Assembly: GCF_003952525.1 (NCBI RefSeq)
Contig: NZ_CP034451.1
Coordinates: 558,001-622,000 of the forward strand
Length of the DNA stretch: 64,000 nucleotides
Origin: Mesorhizobium sp. M3A.F.Ca.ET.080.04.2.1
GTDB lineage: Bacteria > Pseudomonadota > Alphaproteobacteria > Rhizobiales > Rhizobiaceae
Reading direction: 5' to 3'
Shown: positions 49,096 through 58,265 of the stretch, in pieces
Position numbering within the stretch: position 1 is the stretch's first letter
How the letters are laid out: every line of letters starts with the position of its first letter
Made by a program: the position numbers and the translations under genes
Notes under the pieces: model-generated
Databases searched by the model: none
Told to the model about the DNA's origin: nothing
What the model saw: the letters and a program-made list of their open reading frames with translations, nothing else

Positions 49096-49865
49096 CGGCA
49101 ATTGTCGATCCGGTGACGGATGCCGACCTCGACGCCTATATCGACGATCAGCTGGATGTCGCCCGCCGCATCGAAGTCGAAGCCTTCCTGTCCGCCCGCC
49201 CGGAGGCTGCCGCGCGTGTGATGTCGGACCTCAGGACGCGCGATGAACTGCGCGTGGCGCTGGCCGGCCCGGCGGGCGTGGCGCGCCCGGCTACGGCCGA
49301 TGCCGCGCGGCGTCTGGAGAGGGGCCTTGCCAGGAGACGCGTCTTTGCCGTTCTGCAGCGGGCGGCGGCTGCCGCCGTGCTGGTTGCGGCCGGCTGGCTT
49401 GCAAGCGGAATGTTCGGGCCGATGGCCGTGACCAAGGTCGTCGCCTCGACCCAGCCGCCGGCCTATGTCGCGGATGCGGTAAGGGCGCATAGAACCACCC
49501 TGGTACGCGAGACCATGCCATCCCAGCCGGAAGCGCCAGGCTACAATGCGGACGAAATCCGTGCCGCGACCGCAATCGTGATGCCGTCGCTGCCCGCCGA
49601 CTGGAGGATCCGCGACGTGCAGGTCTATCCGTCGCAGTTCGGGCCAAGCGTCGAAATGGCAATCGAAACGAACGACCTCGGGCTGGTTTCGCTGTTCGCC
49701 ATCAGGCCGGGCACATTCGATGTGGTCAAGCCGACCGTCGTGCCCTCTGGCGACATCTCGTCCGCCTACTTCCAGATCGGCGAGGTCGCCTACGCCGTCG
49801 TTGGTCGCAGCGACGCCGGCAATCTCGACCGAGCCGCCGAAAGGCTGGCCAGAACGCTTTACTGA
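49092..49865 (+). CDS. Membrane anti-sigma factor
   Basis: A 257-residue protein with a cytoplasmic N-terminal domain of about 80 residues (ADLDAYIDDQLDVARRIEVEAFLSARPEAAARV, the usual anti-sigma helix start), one transmembrane helix (about 85-108) and a periplasmic domain of about 145 residues. The N-terminal domain lacks the HxxxCxxC zinc motif of ZAS anti-sigma factors. It is expected to hold the upstream ECF sigma factor at the membrane until a signal releases it; the signal is unknown. Confidence 0.85.
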   Translation: MTAIVDPVTDADLDAYIDDQLDVARRIEVEAFLSARPEAAARVMSDLRTRDELRVALAGPAGVARPATADAARRLERGLARRRVFAVLQRAAAAAVLVAAGWLASGMFGPMAVTKVVASTQPPAYVADAVRAHRTTLVRETMPSQPEAPGYNADEIRAATAIVMPSLPADWRIRDVQVYPSQFGPSVEMAIETNDLGLVSLFAIRPGTFDVVKPTVVPSGDISSAYFQIGEVAYAVVGRSDAGNLDRAAERLARTLY

Positions 49866-49903
49866 GACATCCGATCGAACCGATCCAATCAAGGAGAACC
49901 CGA

Positions 49904-50620
49904 ATGAACAACCCCAATCTGGGATATCGAATGGGTACCGGCGTGCAGGCCGGAGCGATCTATGACGAGGGCCTGCGCCGGCACATGCTGCGCGTCTACA
50001 ACTATATGGGCCTTGGCCTTGTGGTCACCGGCCTTGTCGCGCTCGCCGTGGCCTCGACCCCGGCGCTCTACGTGCCGATCTTCTCCAGCCCGTTGAAATG
50101 GGTGGTGATGCTGGCGCCGCTCGCCTTCGTGATGCTGTTCTCGTTCAAGATGCAGACGATGTCAGCGGCGAGCGCGCAAGCCATGTTCTGGGCCTTCTGC
50201 GCCGTCATGGGCCTGTCGCTCGCTTCGGTGTTCCTCGTCTTCACCGGCACCAGCATCGCGCGTACCTTTTTCATCGCCGCGACCATGTTCGGCGCCACCA
50301 GCCTCTACGGTTATACGACCAAGCGCGACCTGACCCAGTTGTCGTCCTTCCTGATCATGGGCTTGATCGGCGTAGTGATCGCCAGCCTGGTGAACCTGTT
50401 CCTCGGGTCGAGCGCGCTGCAATTCGCCATATCGGTCATTGGCATCTTCGTCTTCATCGGCCTGACCGCCTGGGACACGCAGACGATCAAGGAGCAGTAT
50501 GCCGAGAATTTCGATGCGGAATCGCAGCAGAAGCTCGCCGTCTTCGGCGCCTTCTCGCTCTATCTGAACTTCATCAACATCTTCCAGCTGCTGCTGAATT
50601 TCACCGGCGAGCGCGAATAG
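49904..50620 (+). CDS. Bax inhibitor-1 / YccA family membrane protein
   Basis: A 238-residue protein with about seven transmembrane helices. The C-terminal SALQFAISVIGIFVFIGLTAWDTQTIKEQYA with its conserved aspartate is the BI-1 family mark. Bacterial homologues (YccA, YetJ) interact with FtsH or leak calcium. AAGGAG lies 8 bases before the ATG. It follows the sigma/anti-sigma pair by 38 bases and could belong to the same transcript; a terminator follows. Confidence 0.93.
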   Translation: MNNPNLGYRMGTGVQAGAIYDEGLRRHMLRVYNYMGLGLVVTGLVALAVASTPALYVPIFSSPLKWVVMLAPLAFVMLFSFKMQTMSAASAQAMFWAFCAVMGLSLASVFLVFTGTSIARTFFIAATMFGATSLYGYTTKRDLTQLSSFLIMGLIGVVIASLVNLFLGSSALQFAISVIGIFVFIGLTAWDTQTIKEQYAENFDAESQQKLAVFGAFSLYLNFINIFQLLLNFTGERE

Positions 50621-50657
50621 TCCGGACCGTTGCAGGCAACAGCTTCGGAAATCTTGC

Positions 50658-50685
50658 CGTGGCCGGAGGGAAACCTCCGGCCACG
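50658..50685 (+). terminator. Hairpin terminator after the BI-1 gene
   Basis: Perfect 12-bp stem CGTGGCCGGAGG / CCTCCGGCCACG with a GAAA tetraloop; downstream only ATTGT, so the T-tract is short. Confidence 0.7.
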
Positions 50686-50811
50686 ATTGTCTGGGGCGGC
50701 ATCGCGAGCGCGCATCGCGCTCGTCAACGTAAGGCAGAGCCCGACGCGCTTGAGTTCACGCGAAGCCTTTTGCTAGCCTGCCGGCCACGCCAAAGCCAGC
50801 CGCGAGGACGC

Positions 50812-51690
50812 ATGGAACAGGACAGCCGGACACTTCACGGCGAGGGCATCTCGGTGACCATCGTCGGGCAGGGGGCCGAATTGGTCTCCTTGCGCGATGC
50901 CGATGGTGTCGAACTCATGTGGCAGGCCGGACCGGAATGGCGGCGTCATTCGCCGGTTCTGTTTCCGATCGTCGGTCGACTAAAAGGCGATCAACTGCGC
51001 CATCGCGGCCAAACCTATCCGATGACGCAGCACGGCTTTGCCCGCGACCGGCGGTTTGCCTGGGCGGAGCAGGGGCCATCCTCCTGCACGCTGGTCCTGA
51101 CCGACGATGGCGAAACCCACGCCCGTTACCCGTTCGCCTTTCGCCTCGCCATCAGCTACAGCGTCGGACCTCGCCGGCTCAGCGTAGCATTCGAGGTCAC
51201 AAACACAGGTGATGAGGTGCTACCTGCCTCGATCGGCGCGCATCCGGCCTTCAACTGGCCGCTGCTGCCGGAATTGCCCAAGGAATCCTATCTGCTGACC
51301 TTTGACAAAGATGAGCCGGCCCCGATCCGCCGCCTGAAGGACGGTCTGCTGCTGCCGGCACCGCAGCCCACGCCCATCGAAGGCAGGAGGCTTGCGCTCT
51401 CGGAGCGGCTGTTCGATGGCGACGCCGTCATCCTGGACCGGCCGGCCAGCACGAGCATGCGCTATGCCGCAGAGCGCGGACCGGTGATTGAAATGTCGTG
51501 GCAGGGCTTTAACGAACTTGGCATCTGGTCCAAGCCGGGCGGCGCGCCATTCCTGTGCATCGAGCCCTGGCATGGTCTAGCGAGCCCAGTCGATTTCGAT
51601 GGCGAGTTCACCGACAAGCCTGGCGTGATGTTGATTGAGCCGGGCGCGAAGCGAGTGCTGAGTTATCAGATCGGACTGCAATCCGCTTAG
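50812..51690 (+). CDS. Aldose 1-epimerase family protein
   Basis: A 292-residue galactose-mutarotase-like beta-sandwich protein, LacX type. Motifs include HSPVLFPIVGRLKGDQLRHRGQTYPMTQHGFARD with the HGFAR histidine, IGAHPAFNWPL with a second histidine, and a C-terminal FLCIEPWHGLASP. It probably interconverts sugar anomers; the sugar is unknown. Start at ATG 50812 with GCGAGGA upstream; the frame is open earlier only because it runs through the BI-1 gene. Confidence 0.88.
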   Translation: MEQDSRTLHGEGISVTIVGQGAELVSLRDADGVELMWQAGPEWRRHSPVLFPIVGRLKGDQLRHRGQTYPMTQHGFARDRRFAWAEQGPSSCTLVLTDDGETHARYPFAFRLAISYSVGPRRLSVAFEVTNTGDEVLPASIGAHPAFNWPLLPELPKESYLLTFDKDEPAPIRRLKDGLLLPAPQPTPIEGRRLALSERLFDGDAVILDRPASTSMRYAAERGPVIEMSWQGFNELGIWSKPGGAPFLCIEPWHGLASPVDFDGEFTDKPGVMLIEPGAKRVLSYQIGLQSA

Positions 51691-51912
51691 ATTGCAGCTG
51701 CATACAAAAGTCGCATAAGATAGATTATGGAACCAAAGCGAAAGGCGCGAAGCCGGGAATCACTGCAGTTTCGGCCTTTGTCTCCACCCTGAGCGCATTG
51801 CGCGTCGCTGGAAGACGTGGCACCGATGCGGCTTGCAGGCCCACGCCGTTTCAACGGTGCCGACGCTGGTCGTGTCGATCCAAGAAAACGACCGCCGAAT
51901 GAACAAGCGTCT

Positions 51913-52734
51913 CTACGGCGCTGACTCGTAAGGAATTTCGACGACCATGCCGTCATAGCCGGGCACCACATGATCGGGCGTCTCGGCCATCACAGCGGCA
52001 TAATCGAGCGGCACGTGCATGTGCGTCAGCACGGCGTTTCGTGGCGCCAGCTTCTCGATCCAGTCCAGCGCCTGGCCAAGCGACAGATGGCTGGGATGCG
52101 TGTTGTACTGCAGCGCGTCGATGACGAGCGTATCGAGACCGCGCAGGCGATCGGCGGTGGCGAGCGGGAAGTCGCTGATGTCGGGGCAATAGGCCAAGCC
52201 GCCAATGCGGAAGCCGAGCGAAATGATGTCGCCATGGATCTGCGGCAGCGGCTCCAAGGCGAGGGGACCCCCCTCTCCTTCGATCACCACCGCTGTGGTG
52301 TGGTCGATCAGATGCGGCTTGACGATCGGCGGATATGAACTGCCGGGCGGCGTCTCGAAACAATAGCCGAAAGCTTCGCGCAGCCGCTGCATGGTCCGCT
52401 CATCGGCATGTATGTCGATGCGGTGTCGCTGCTCGTGCACATAGCCGCGCAGGTCGTCGATGCCGTGAATGTGGTCGGCATGCGGATGGGTGTACACGAC
52501 AGCGTTGATCCGTCTGACTGAGGCCAGCAGCATCTGCTCGCGGAAATCCGGCCCGGTATCGATGACAACCGTGGTGCGACTGCCATTGGCCGCGATGCGC
52601 TCGACGAGCGCTGCGGTGCGCATGCGCCGGTTCTTCGGGTTGGCCGGATCGCAATTGCCCCAATCGCCAGTGATGCGCGGCGTGCCGGGCGACGAGCCGC
52701 AGCCGAGAATGGTGAGGCGCAGCCGGTCGCTCAT
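51913..52734 (-). CDS. MBL-fold metal-dependent hydrolase (PhnP-like)
   Basis: A 273-residue metallo-beta-lactamase-fold protein, with phosphodiesterase PhnP as the nearest relative by layout. Metal ligands: HPHADHIHGIDDLR motif, a later LTHMH, and conserved CPDISD and DALQYNTHPSHLS segments. The N-terminal LTILGCGSSPGTPRITGDWGNCDP is typical of the PhnP-like group found beside tatD in alphaproteobacteria. It follows tatD by 3 bases, last gene of the metG cluster. Confidence 0.9.
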   Translation of the reverse strand: MSDRLRLTILGCGSSPGTPRITGDWGNCDPANPKNRRMRTAALVERIAANGSRTTVVIDTGPDFREQMLLASVRRINAVVYTHPHADHIHGIDDLRGYVHEQRHRIDIHADERTMQRLREAFGYCFETPPGSSYPPIVKPHLIDHTTAVVIEGEGGPLALEPLPQIHGDIISLGFRIGGLAYCPDISDFPLATADRLRGLDTLVIDALQYNTHPSHLSLGQALDWIEKLAPRNAVLTHMHVPLDYAAVMAETPDHVVPGYDGMVVEIPYESAP

Positions 52735-52737
52735 GTC

Positions 52738-53532
52738 TCAGGCGGCAGCCATGTTCAGGCGCGGCATCTTGGTAAACAGCCGGAAGACGTTGTCGGTGGT
52801 GATATCGGCGATCTCGGCCTCGCTGACGCCGATGGTTTCGGCCAGAACCTTGGCCGTGTTGGCAACATAGGCAGGTTCGTTGCGCTTGCCCCGGAACGGG
52901 ATGGGCGCGAGATAAGGCGCGTCTGTCTCGACGAGAAGCCGCTCGCGCGGCACGTCCGCAGCGATGCTGCGCAATTCGGTCGAGTTCTTGAAGGTCAGGA
53001 TGCCTGAGAACGAGACATAGCCGCCCAGCGCCACGCCGGCCTCGGCCAGCCTGCGCCCGGACGAAAAGCAATGCAGAATGAAGGGGAAGGCGCCCTTCTC
53101 TGTTTCGTCCTCGAGGATGGCGGCCATGTCATCGTCGGCGTCGCGCGAATGGATGACCAGCGGCAGACCGGTCCGGCGCGCCGCATCGATATGGGTGCGC
53201 AAGCCTTGCGCCTGTGCATCGCGGGGTGCTCGGTCATAGAAATAGTCGAGGCCGGCCTCGCCGATCGCCACCACCTTGGGATGGGCCGAAAGCCGCACCA
53301 GTTCTTCGGCGGTCACGTCGAGCTCTTCCGCCGCATTGTGCGGATGGGTGCCGACGGAGCAATAGACCTCTTTGAAGGAGTCAGCGATATCAAGGATTTG
53401 CTGAAATCGCTTCACCCTCGTCGAGATCGTCACCATGCGGCCAATCCCGGCATCGAGGGCGCGGGCGACGACGGCCGCCCGCTCCTCGGCGAAGTCCGGA
53501 AAGTCGAGATGGCAGTGGCTGTCGACAAGCAT
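52738..53532 (-). CDS. tatD: TatD family metal-dependent hydrolase
   Basis: A 264-residue TIM-barrel deoxyribonuclease of the TatD/YcfH group. Metal ligands: SHCHLDFPDF at the N-terminus, GEAGLDYFY, VIHSRDA, HCFSSG and ETDAPYLAP. It may take part in DNA quality control or D-aminoacyl-tRNA deacylation. The start overlaps the metG stop by one base (TGATG), so translation is coupled. Confidence 0.94.
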   Translation of the reverse strand: MLVDSHCHLDFPDFAEERAAVVARALDAGIGRMVTISTRVKRFQQILDIADSFKEVYCSVGTHPHNAAEELDVTAEELVRLSAHPKVVAIGEAGLDYFYDRAPRDAQAQGLRTHIDAARRTGLPLVIHSRDADDDMAAILEDETEKGAFPFILHCFSSGRRLAEAGVALGGYVSFSGILTFKNSTELRSIAADVPRERLLVETDAPYLAPIPFRGKRNEPAYVANTAKVLAETIGVSEAEIADITTDNVFRLFTKMPRLNMAAA

Positions 53533-55082
53533 CAGGCTTTGGTGTCCTGCTCGACATAACGCGGGAACACGCCGTCCGGTGCCGGCAAGGCGGTGCCGGG
53601 CACGAGCGCATGGTCGGCGTGGACATGCTCGAAGGTGCGTTTGTCCGCGGGCACCGCCAGCAGATCGAGCAGCTTCGCGGCCGATCCTGGGATGAAAGGC
53701 TGACACAGCACCGTCACGCGCCGGACGACCTCTGCGGTCGTCCACAGCACCGTCTCCATGCGCTCGGGATCGGTCTTGCGCAGCGCCCAGGGCGCCTGCG
53801 AGGCGAAATACCGGTCGGCTTCCGCGACAACGCCAAAGATCGCCGCCAGCGCCAGGTGGATGCCCTGCTCCGCCATCGCCCTGCGCGCCACGGCCAGCGC
53901 CTCCACCGCCTGGTCGAGAATGGCGGTGTCGGCCTCGGCCAGTTCGCCGCGCTTGGGCACCACGCCGCCGCAGTTCTTGGCGATCATCGACAGCGAACGC
54001 TGCGCCAGGTTGCCCAGCCCGTTGGCGAGGTCGGCATTGGTGCGATTGACGATCGCCTCGTGGCTGTAATTGCCGTCCTGGCCGAACGGCACCTCGCGAA
54101 GGAAGAAATAGCGCACCTGATCGACGCCGTAATGTTCCACCATGGTGAACGGATCGATGACGTTGCCGACGGACTTCGACATCTTCTCGCCGCGGTTGAA
54201 CAGAAAACCATGGCCGAAGACGCGCTTGGGCAGCGGGATGCCCGCCGACATCAGGAACGCCGGCCAGTAGATGGCATGGAAGCGCACAATGTCCTTGCCA
54301 ATGATGTGCGCATCGGCCGGCCAGAAGCCCCATTTGTCAGCCTTTTCATCAGGATAGCCGACGCCGGTGATGTAGTTGGTCAAAGCGTCGACCCATACAT
54401 ACATCACATGCTTCTCGTCGCCGGGCACCGGCACGCCCCAGTCGAAAGTGGTGCGCGAGACCGACAGATCCTTCAGACCGGATTTGACGAAGCTCATCAC
54501 CTCATTGCGCCGCTCGGCCGGGCCGATGAAGTCGGGCTGGCTTTCGTAGAGCGCGATGAGCTTGTCCTGATAGGCCGAAAGCCGAAAAAAATAGCTCTCT
54601 TCCTCGACCCACTCGACGGGCGTCCCCTGCGGTCCGTAGCGGATATTGTCGGCGCGAAGCTCGGTCTCTTCCTCGCCGTAATAGGCCTCGTCGCGCACCG
54701 AGTACCAGCCGGCATAACCGCCCTTGTAGATGTCGCCATTGGCGGCCATCGCCTTCCAGATCGCCTGGGAGGCGGCGTAGTGCCGCTCTTCCGTGGTGCG
54801 GATGAAATCGTTGTTGGAAGCGTTGAGCGCGCTCGCCATGCGCTTGAACTCGGCCGAGTTGCGGTCGGCGAGCTCGCGCGCCGCAATCCCTTCCTTCCGC
54901 GCCGTCTGCAGCATCTTGATCCCGTGCTCATCGGTGCCGGTCAGGAAGAAGACCTTCCTGCCGTCGAGGCGCTGGAAACGGGCGAGCGCGTCGGTGGCTA
55001 TCAGTTCATAGGCATGGCCGATATGCGGCTTGCCGTTCGGATAGGAAATCGCGGTCGTGATGTAGAAAGTGTCGCGTGACAT
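53532..55082 (-). CDS. metG: Methionyl-tRNA synthetase
   Basis: A 516-residue class I synthetase. The signature PHIGHAYE is at 19-26 and EKMSKSVGN near 300; [12 protein letters not shown] and the [11 protein letters not shown] region of the catalytic core are intact. It lacks the C-terminal dimerisation domain and looks like the short, zinc-free type usual in alphaproteobacteria. It lies 136 bases after holB. Confidence 0.97.
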   Translation of the reverse strand: MSRDTFYITTAISYPNGKPHIGHAYELIATDALARFQRLDGRKVFFLTGTDEHGIKMLQTARKEGIAARELADRNSAEFKRMASALNASNNDFIRTTEERHYAASQAIWKAMAANGDIYKGGYAGWYSVRDEAYYGEEETELRADNIRYGPQGTPVEWVEEESYFFRLSAYQDKLIALYESQPDFIGPAERRNEVMSFVKSGLKDLSVSRTTFDWGVPVPGDEKHVMYVWVDALTNYITGVGYPDEKADKWGFWPADAHIIGKDIVRFHAIYWPAFLMSAGIPLPKRVFGHGFLFNRGEKMSKSVGNVIDPFTMVEHYGVDQVRYFFLREVPFGQDGNYSHEAIVNRTNADLANGLGNLAQRSLSMIAKNCGGVVPKRGELAEADTAILDQAVEALAVARRAMAEQGIHLALAAIFGVVAEADRYFASQAPWALRKTDPERMETVLWTTAEVVRRVTVLCQPFIPGSAAKLLDLLAVPADKRTFEHVHADHALVPGTALPAPDGVFPRYVEQDTKA

Positions 55083-55218
55083 GAATGAACCGTCATGAAT
55101 GTCTGAATGTGAGTTGTGGCGGTGGATATCGCATCAGGATGTCGATTGCCATCCCGAGGGAGTGCATGCCGCCCAAAAGTGCCCCGGTCTTGGGCCACGG
55201 CATGCATCAAAGAAACCG

Positions 55219-56274
55219 TCACATTCGCATCACAGAATTCAGGCGGTCGATCATGGTCAAGGCGTGCTGCTTCTTGTCGAGATTGTAGGTCTCGGCTTCA
55301 GATATCGTGTTCAGCGCCTCCTGCCAAGCTTCCGACAGCGTCTTGGCCCTGGCAAGATGGCCGGCTAGCGCCGCTGCGCTGGCGGCTGCAGCCAGCAGAT
55401 CGAGTGCACGGCGGTTGAAGATGTCGAACTGGATCGCCTGGTCGCGGCCGGCAACAGCCTCGGCAAGTCGGTGTGCGCCGGCGATATCGCGTTTCTTCGA
55501 GGCCACCAGCGCATCCAGGGCGCCGGCGATCTCCAGCCCGCCATATTGGGTGAGCAGGATCGCGTTGCGGGCGCTGCCCCCTGCCCGCTCGGCCAACGCC
55601 GCGCGGGCGGCGGGATCGTCGGGTGGCGGCGGCTCGATGCCGTCCAGCACGGCCATCAGCTCTTCCGCGCCGAGCGGCGACAGCCGCACCATTTGGCAGC
55701 GCGACCGGATCGTCGGCAAAAGGCTTCCCGGCGCGTGCACGATCAGAATGAACAGCGTGCGGGCCGGCGGCTCCTCCAGATTCTTCAACAGGGCGTTGGC
55801 GGCATTGATGTTCATATCGTCGGCCGGGTCGACGATCACCACGCGGTAACTGCCGTCATGGGAGGTCATCGACAGGAAGCGATTGACCTTGCGGATCTCA
55901 TCGACGGTGAGCACCGTCTTGAAACTCTTGGTCTTGTCGTTGGCCGGGCGCGTGAGGTGCAGCACCGACGGATGAGCGCCGGTGGCGATCTGGCGAAACA
56001 GAGACGATGCCGGATCGGGAACGGCCAATGTTTCAGGCGCCGTTGCATGAGCCGGATGCCTCAGCAGGTGATGCGCCAGATGGAAGGCGAGCGTCGCCTT
56101 GCCGATGCCGAGCGGCCCGGCAAGAATCAGCGCATGCGGCAGCTTGCCGGCACGATAGGCGGCGGCGAGCATGTTGGCCGTGTGCGCATGGCCGATCAGC
56201 CGCGGCGTTTCCGACGGCTCGGGAACGCCGTCCAGCGTATCGTGCTGTTCGGGGGCAATGCGCTCGAAGATCAT
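55219..56274 (-). CDS. holB: DNA polymerase III delta-prime subunit
   Basis: A 351-residue clamp-loader subunit. An AAA+ core is recognisable with [23 protein letters not shown] (Walker A), [31 protein letters not shown] (Walker B and sensor region) and [10 protein letters not shown] (the SRC motif). A C-terminal all-alpha domain completes the clamp-loader fold. It overlaps the tmk stop (ATGA). Confidence 0.94.
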   Translation of the reverse strand: MIFERIAPEQHDTLDGVPEPSETPRLIGHAHTANMLAAAYRAGKLPHALILAGPLGIGKATLAFHLAHHLLRHPAHATAPETLAVPDPASSLFRQIATGAHPSVLHLTRPANDKTKSFKTVLTVDEIRKVNRFLSMTSHDGSYRVVIVDPADDMNINAANALLKNLEEPPARTLFILIVHAPGSLLPTIRSRCQMVRLSPLGAEELMAVLDGIEPPPPDDPAARAALAERAGGSARNAILLTQYGGLEIAGALDALVASKKRDIAGAHRLAEAVAGRDQAIQFDIFNRRALDLLAAAASAAALAGHLARAKTLSEAWQEALNTISEAETYNLDKKQHALTMIDRLNSVMRM

Positions 56275-56945
56275 GCCGGCGCCGTCTGCTTGCTCTCAAC
56301 CGGCATACGCTTTTCGAGTGCCGCAAAAACCGCGGCCGTGACGACATTTTCCACCGTGTCGGGGTCGGCCGCGGCGTCGATCACGATGCAGCGGTCCGGC
56401 TCCGCCGTGGCGATCGCCAGGAATGCTTCGCGGCGGCGCTGATGGATGGCGAGTGTCTCCTTCTCGAAGCGGTCTGCGACGTCACCAGCTCCGCGGCGTG
56501 CTGCTGCGCGCTTCAAGCCCTCGGCGGGATCGATGTCGAAGATCAGCGTCATGTCCGGCACCATGCCATTGACGGCCACAGCCTCCAGCGCTTCCATGAA
56601 ATCCGGGTCGAGCCCGCCGGTCACGCCCTGGTAGACACGCGAGGAATCGAGGAAGCGGTCGCAGAGAACAACCGATCCGCGCTCGACCGCCGGCCGGATG
56701 ATCTGCTCGACATGGTCGGAGCGCGCGGCGGCGAACAGGATCGCCTCCATCTTCGGTCCGAACGGTTCAGCGGCGCCCGACAGCAGCACATGCCTGACCG
56801 CTTCGGCGCCCGGCGAGCCGCCTGGCTCGCGCGTGACCAGCACATCGTACCTCTTGGCGCGCATTCTGCGCGCCAGCCGCTCGATCTGCGTCGACTTGCC
56901 CGCTCCCTCGCCGCCTTCGAAGGTGATGAAAAATCCGCTCGCCAA
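56271..56945 (-). CDS. tmk: Thymidylate kinase
   Basis: A 224-residue dTMP kinase. P-loop [11 protein letters not shown] (9-19), the DR motif in [15 protein letters not shown], and the LID region [14 protein letters not shown]. The start is assigned to TTG 56945, which gives the family N-terminus (M)[13 protein letters not shown]; the frame stays open to a GTG at 57005 that would add 20 residues with no similarity. tmk-holB neighbouring is a widespread gene pair. Confidence 0.94.
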   Translation of the reverse strand: MASGFFITFEGGEGAGKSTQIERLARRMRAKRYDVLVTREPGGSPGAEAVRHVLLSGAAEPFGPKMEAILFAAARSDHVEQIIRPAVERGSVVLCDRFLDSSRVYQGVTGGLDPDFMEALEAVAVNGMVPDMTLIFDIDPAEGLKRAAARRGAGDVADRFEKETLAIHQRRREAFLAIATAEPDRCIVIDAAADPDTVENVVTAAVFAALEKRMPVESKQTAPA

Positions 56946-57017
56946 TCGAGAACGCCTTTGCCCGTGCTGGCCGCTGTCATAGTCCTCGTCCGGCAAAAGG
57001 TCCACGAACTTGCCCGA

Positions 57018-58196
57018 TCACAAGTGTTTCTGGCGCAGCCAGCCGACAGCCAGTTCCTTGGCGGCGTCGAGCGCGCGCTGCGGCAGCGTGCCGACTTTCA
57101 CCGCCTCGGCGGCGAACAGCGGCGTGCGCTGGCTGAGCGTGTCGCCTATCCAAACGCGCAGTTCGCCGACCGGTTGCCCCTCCTCCACCGGTGCCGCCAC
57201 CGGACCGTTATAGACGATCCTGGCCGTCAACTTGTCGCGGTTGGCGATCGGCAGGAAGATGTCCACCGGGCCTTTGGCTTTCAACGCCACGCCGGACTTG
57301 TCGCCGCCGAAGACCTCGGCTTCGCCGACCACCTCGTCCTTGGCGAAGATCTCTGTCTTCTGGAACGAGCGCGATCCCCAATCGAGCAGCTTGCGCGCTT
57401 CCTCTGACCGTTCCCGGTCGCTTGCGAGCCCGTTCATCGCCACAATGACCCTGCTGCCGTTGTGGCTGACCGTGCCGACAATGCCGAATCCCCCCGCCTC
57501 GCTGGCACCGGCGACGAAGCCGTCGGCTTCGATGCCCATGGAAAGCAACGGATTGCGGTTCCGCTGGGAGATTTTGTTCCAGGTGAAATCCGGCTGGCCA
57601 TAGTAGTGGAAGAATTCCGGATAGTCGCGCCAGATATGGAGCGCCAGTTGGGCGAGTTCGCGCACCGTCGTCTGCTGACCATCGGCCGGCAGGCCGGTCG
57701 AATTGACGAAGGTGGATTTCTGAAGGCCGATTTCGCGGGCGCGCTCCGTCATCTGGGCGGCGAAATTTGCTTCCGAACCCGCCATGCCTTCGGCGAGCAC
57801 GATGCAGCCGTCATTGGCGGCCTGCACGGTCACGCCCTGGATGAGGTCCTCGACGCGGACCGCCGATTTCAGCTTGGCGAACATGGTCGAGGTTCCCGAC
57901 GGCGCCCCACCTGTGCGCCAGGCGTTCTCGCTGACCACGAAAGTATCATCGAGCGTCATGCGCTTCGACTTGATGGCGTTGAAGACCACTTCCATCGTCA
58001 TCAGCTTGGCCATCGAGGCGGGCGGGAACGGCTTGTCCGCGTCCTTGGCGAAAAGCACGGTCCCGGTCTCGGCATCGATCATGAATGCCTGCGCCGCCTT
58101 GGTCTCGAAGAGCTGCGCGCCGGCCGGGCCAAGGCAAAGCAGCAAGAGGGCCAATCCCAGGAATCCGGCGAAAGGCGAAAAGAAGCGGAACAGCAT
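57018..58196 (-). CDS. D-alanyl-D-alanine carboxypeptidase homologue with altered motifs
   Basis: A 392-residue secreted or membrane-tethered penicillin-binding-protein-like enzyme of the S11 (DacA/DacC) group. It has a signal peptide (MLFRFFSPFAGFLGLALLLLCLGPAGA), then the S-x-x-K motif SMAK (S61, K64). The second motif S-x-N is A-A-N (127-129) and the third K-T-G is V-A-G (229-231). A C-terminal beta-domain (about 280-375) remains. The loss of two catalytic motifs suggests altered or absent peptidase activity. It lies between rlpA and tmk on the same strand. Confidence 0.9.
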   Translation of the reverse strand: MLFRFFSPFAGFLGLALLLLCLGPAGAQLFETKAAQAFMIDAETGTVLFAKDADKPFPPASMAKLMTMEVVFNAIKSKRMTLDDTFVVSENAWRTGGAPSGTSTMFAKLKSAVRVEDLIQGVTVQAANDGCIVLAEGMAGSEANFAAQMTERAREIGLQKSTFVNSTGLPADGQQTTVRELAQLALHIWRDYPEFFHYYGQPDFTWNKISQRNRNPLLSMGIEADGFVAGASEAGGFGIVGTVSHNGSRVIVAMNGLASDRERSEEARKLLDWGSRSFQKTEIFAKDEVVGEAEVFGGDKSGVALKAKGPVDIFLPIANRDKLTARIVYNGPVAAPVEEGQPVGELRVWIGDTLSQRTPLFAAEAVKVGTLPQRALDAAKELAVGWLRQKHL

Positions 58197-58265
58197 GAAG
58201 TCTCGACCCGTTACCCCCCGGCCAAGCTAGCAGGGTTCTTTCCGACGGATCAACCGTGCGTGCGA

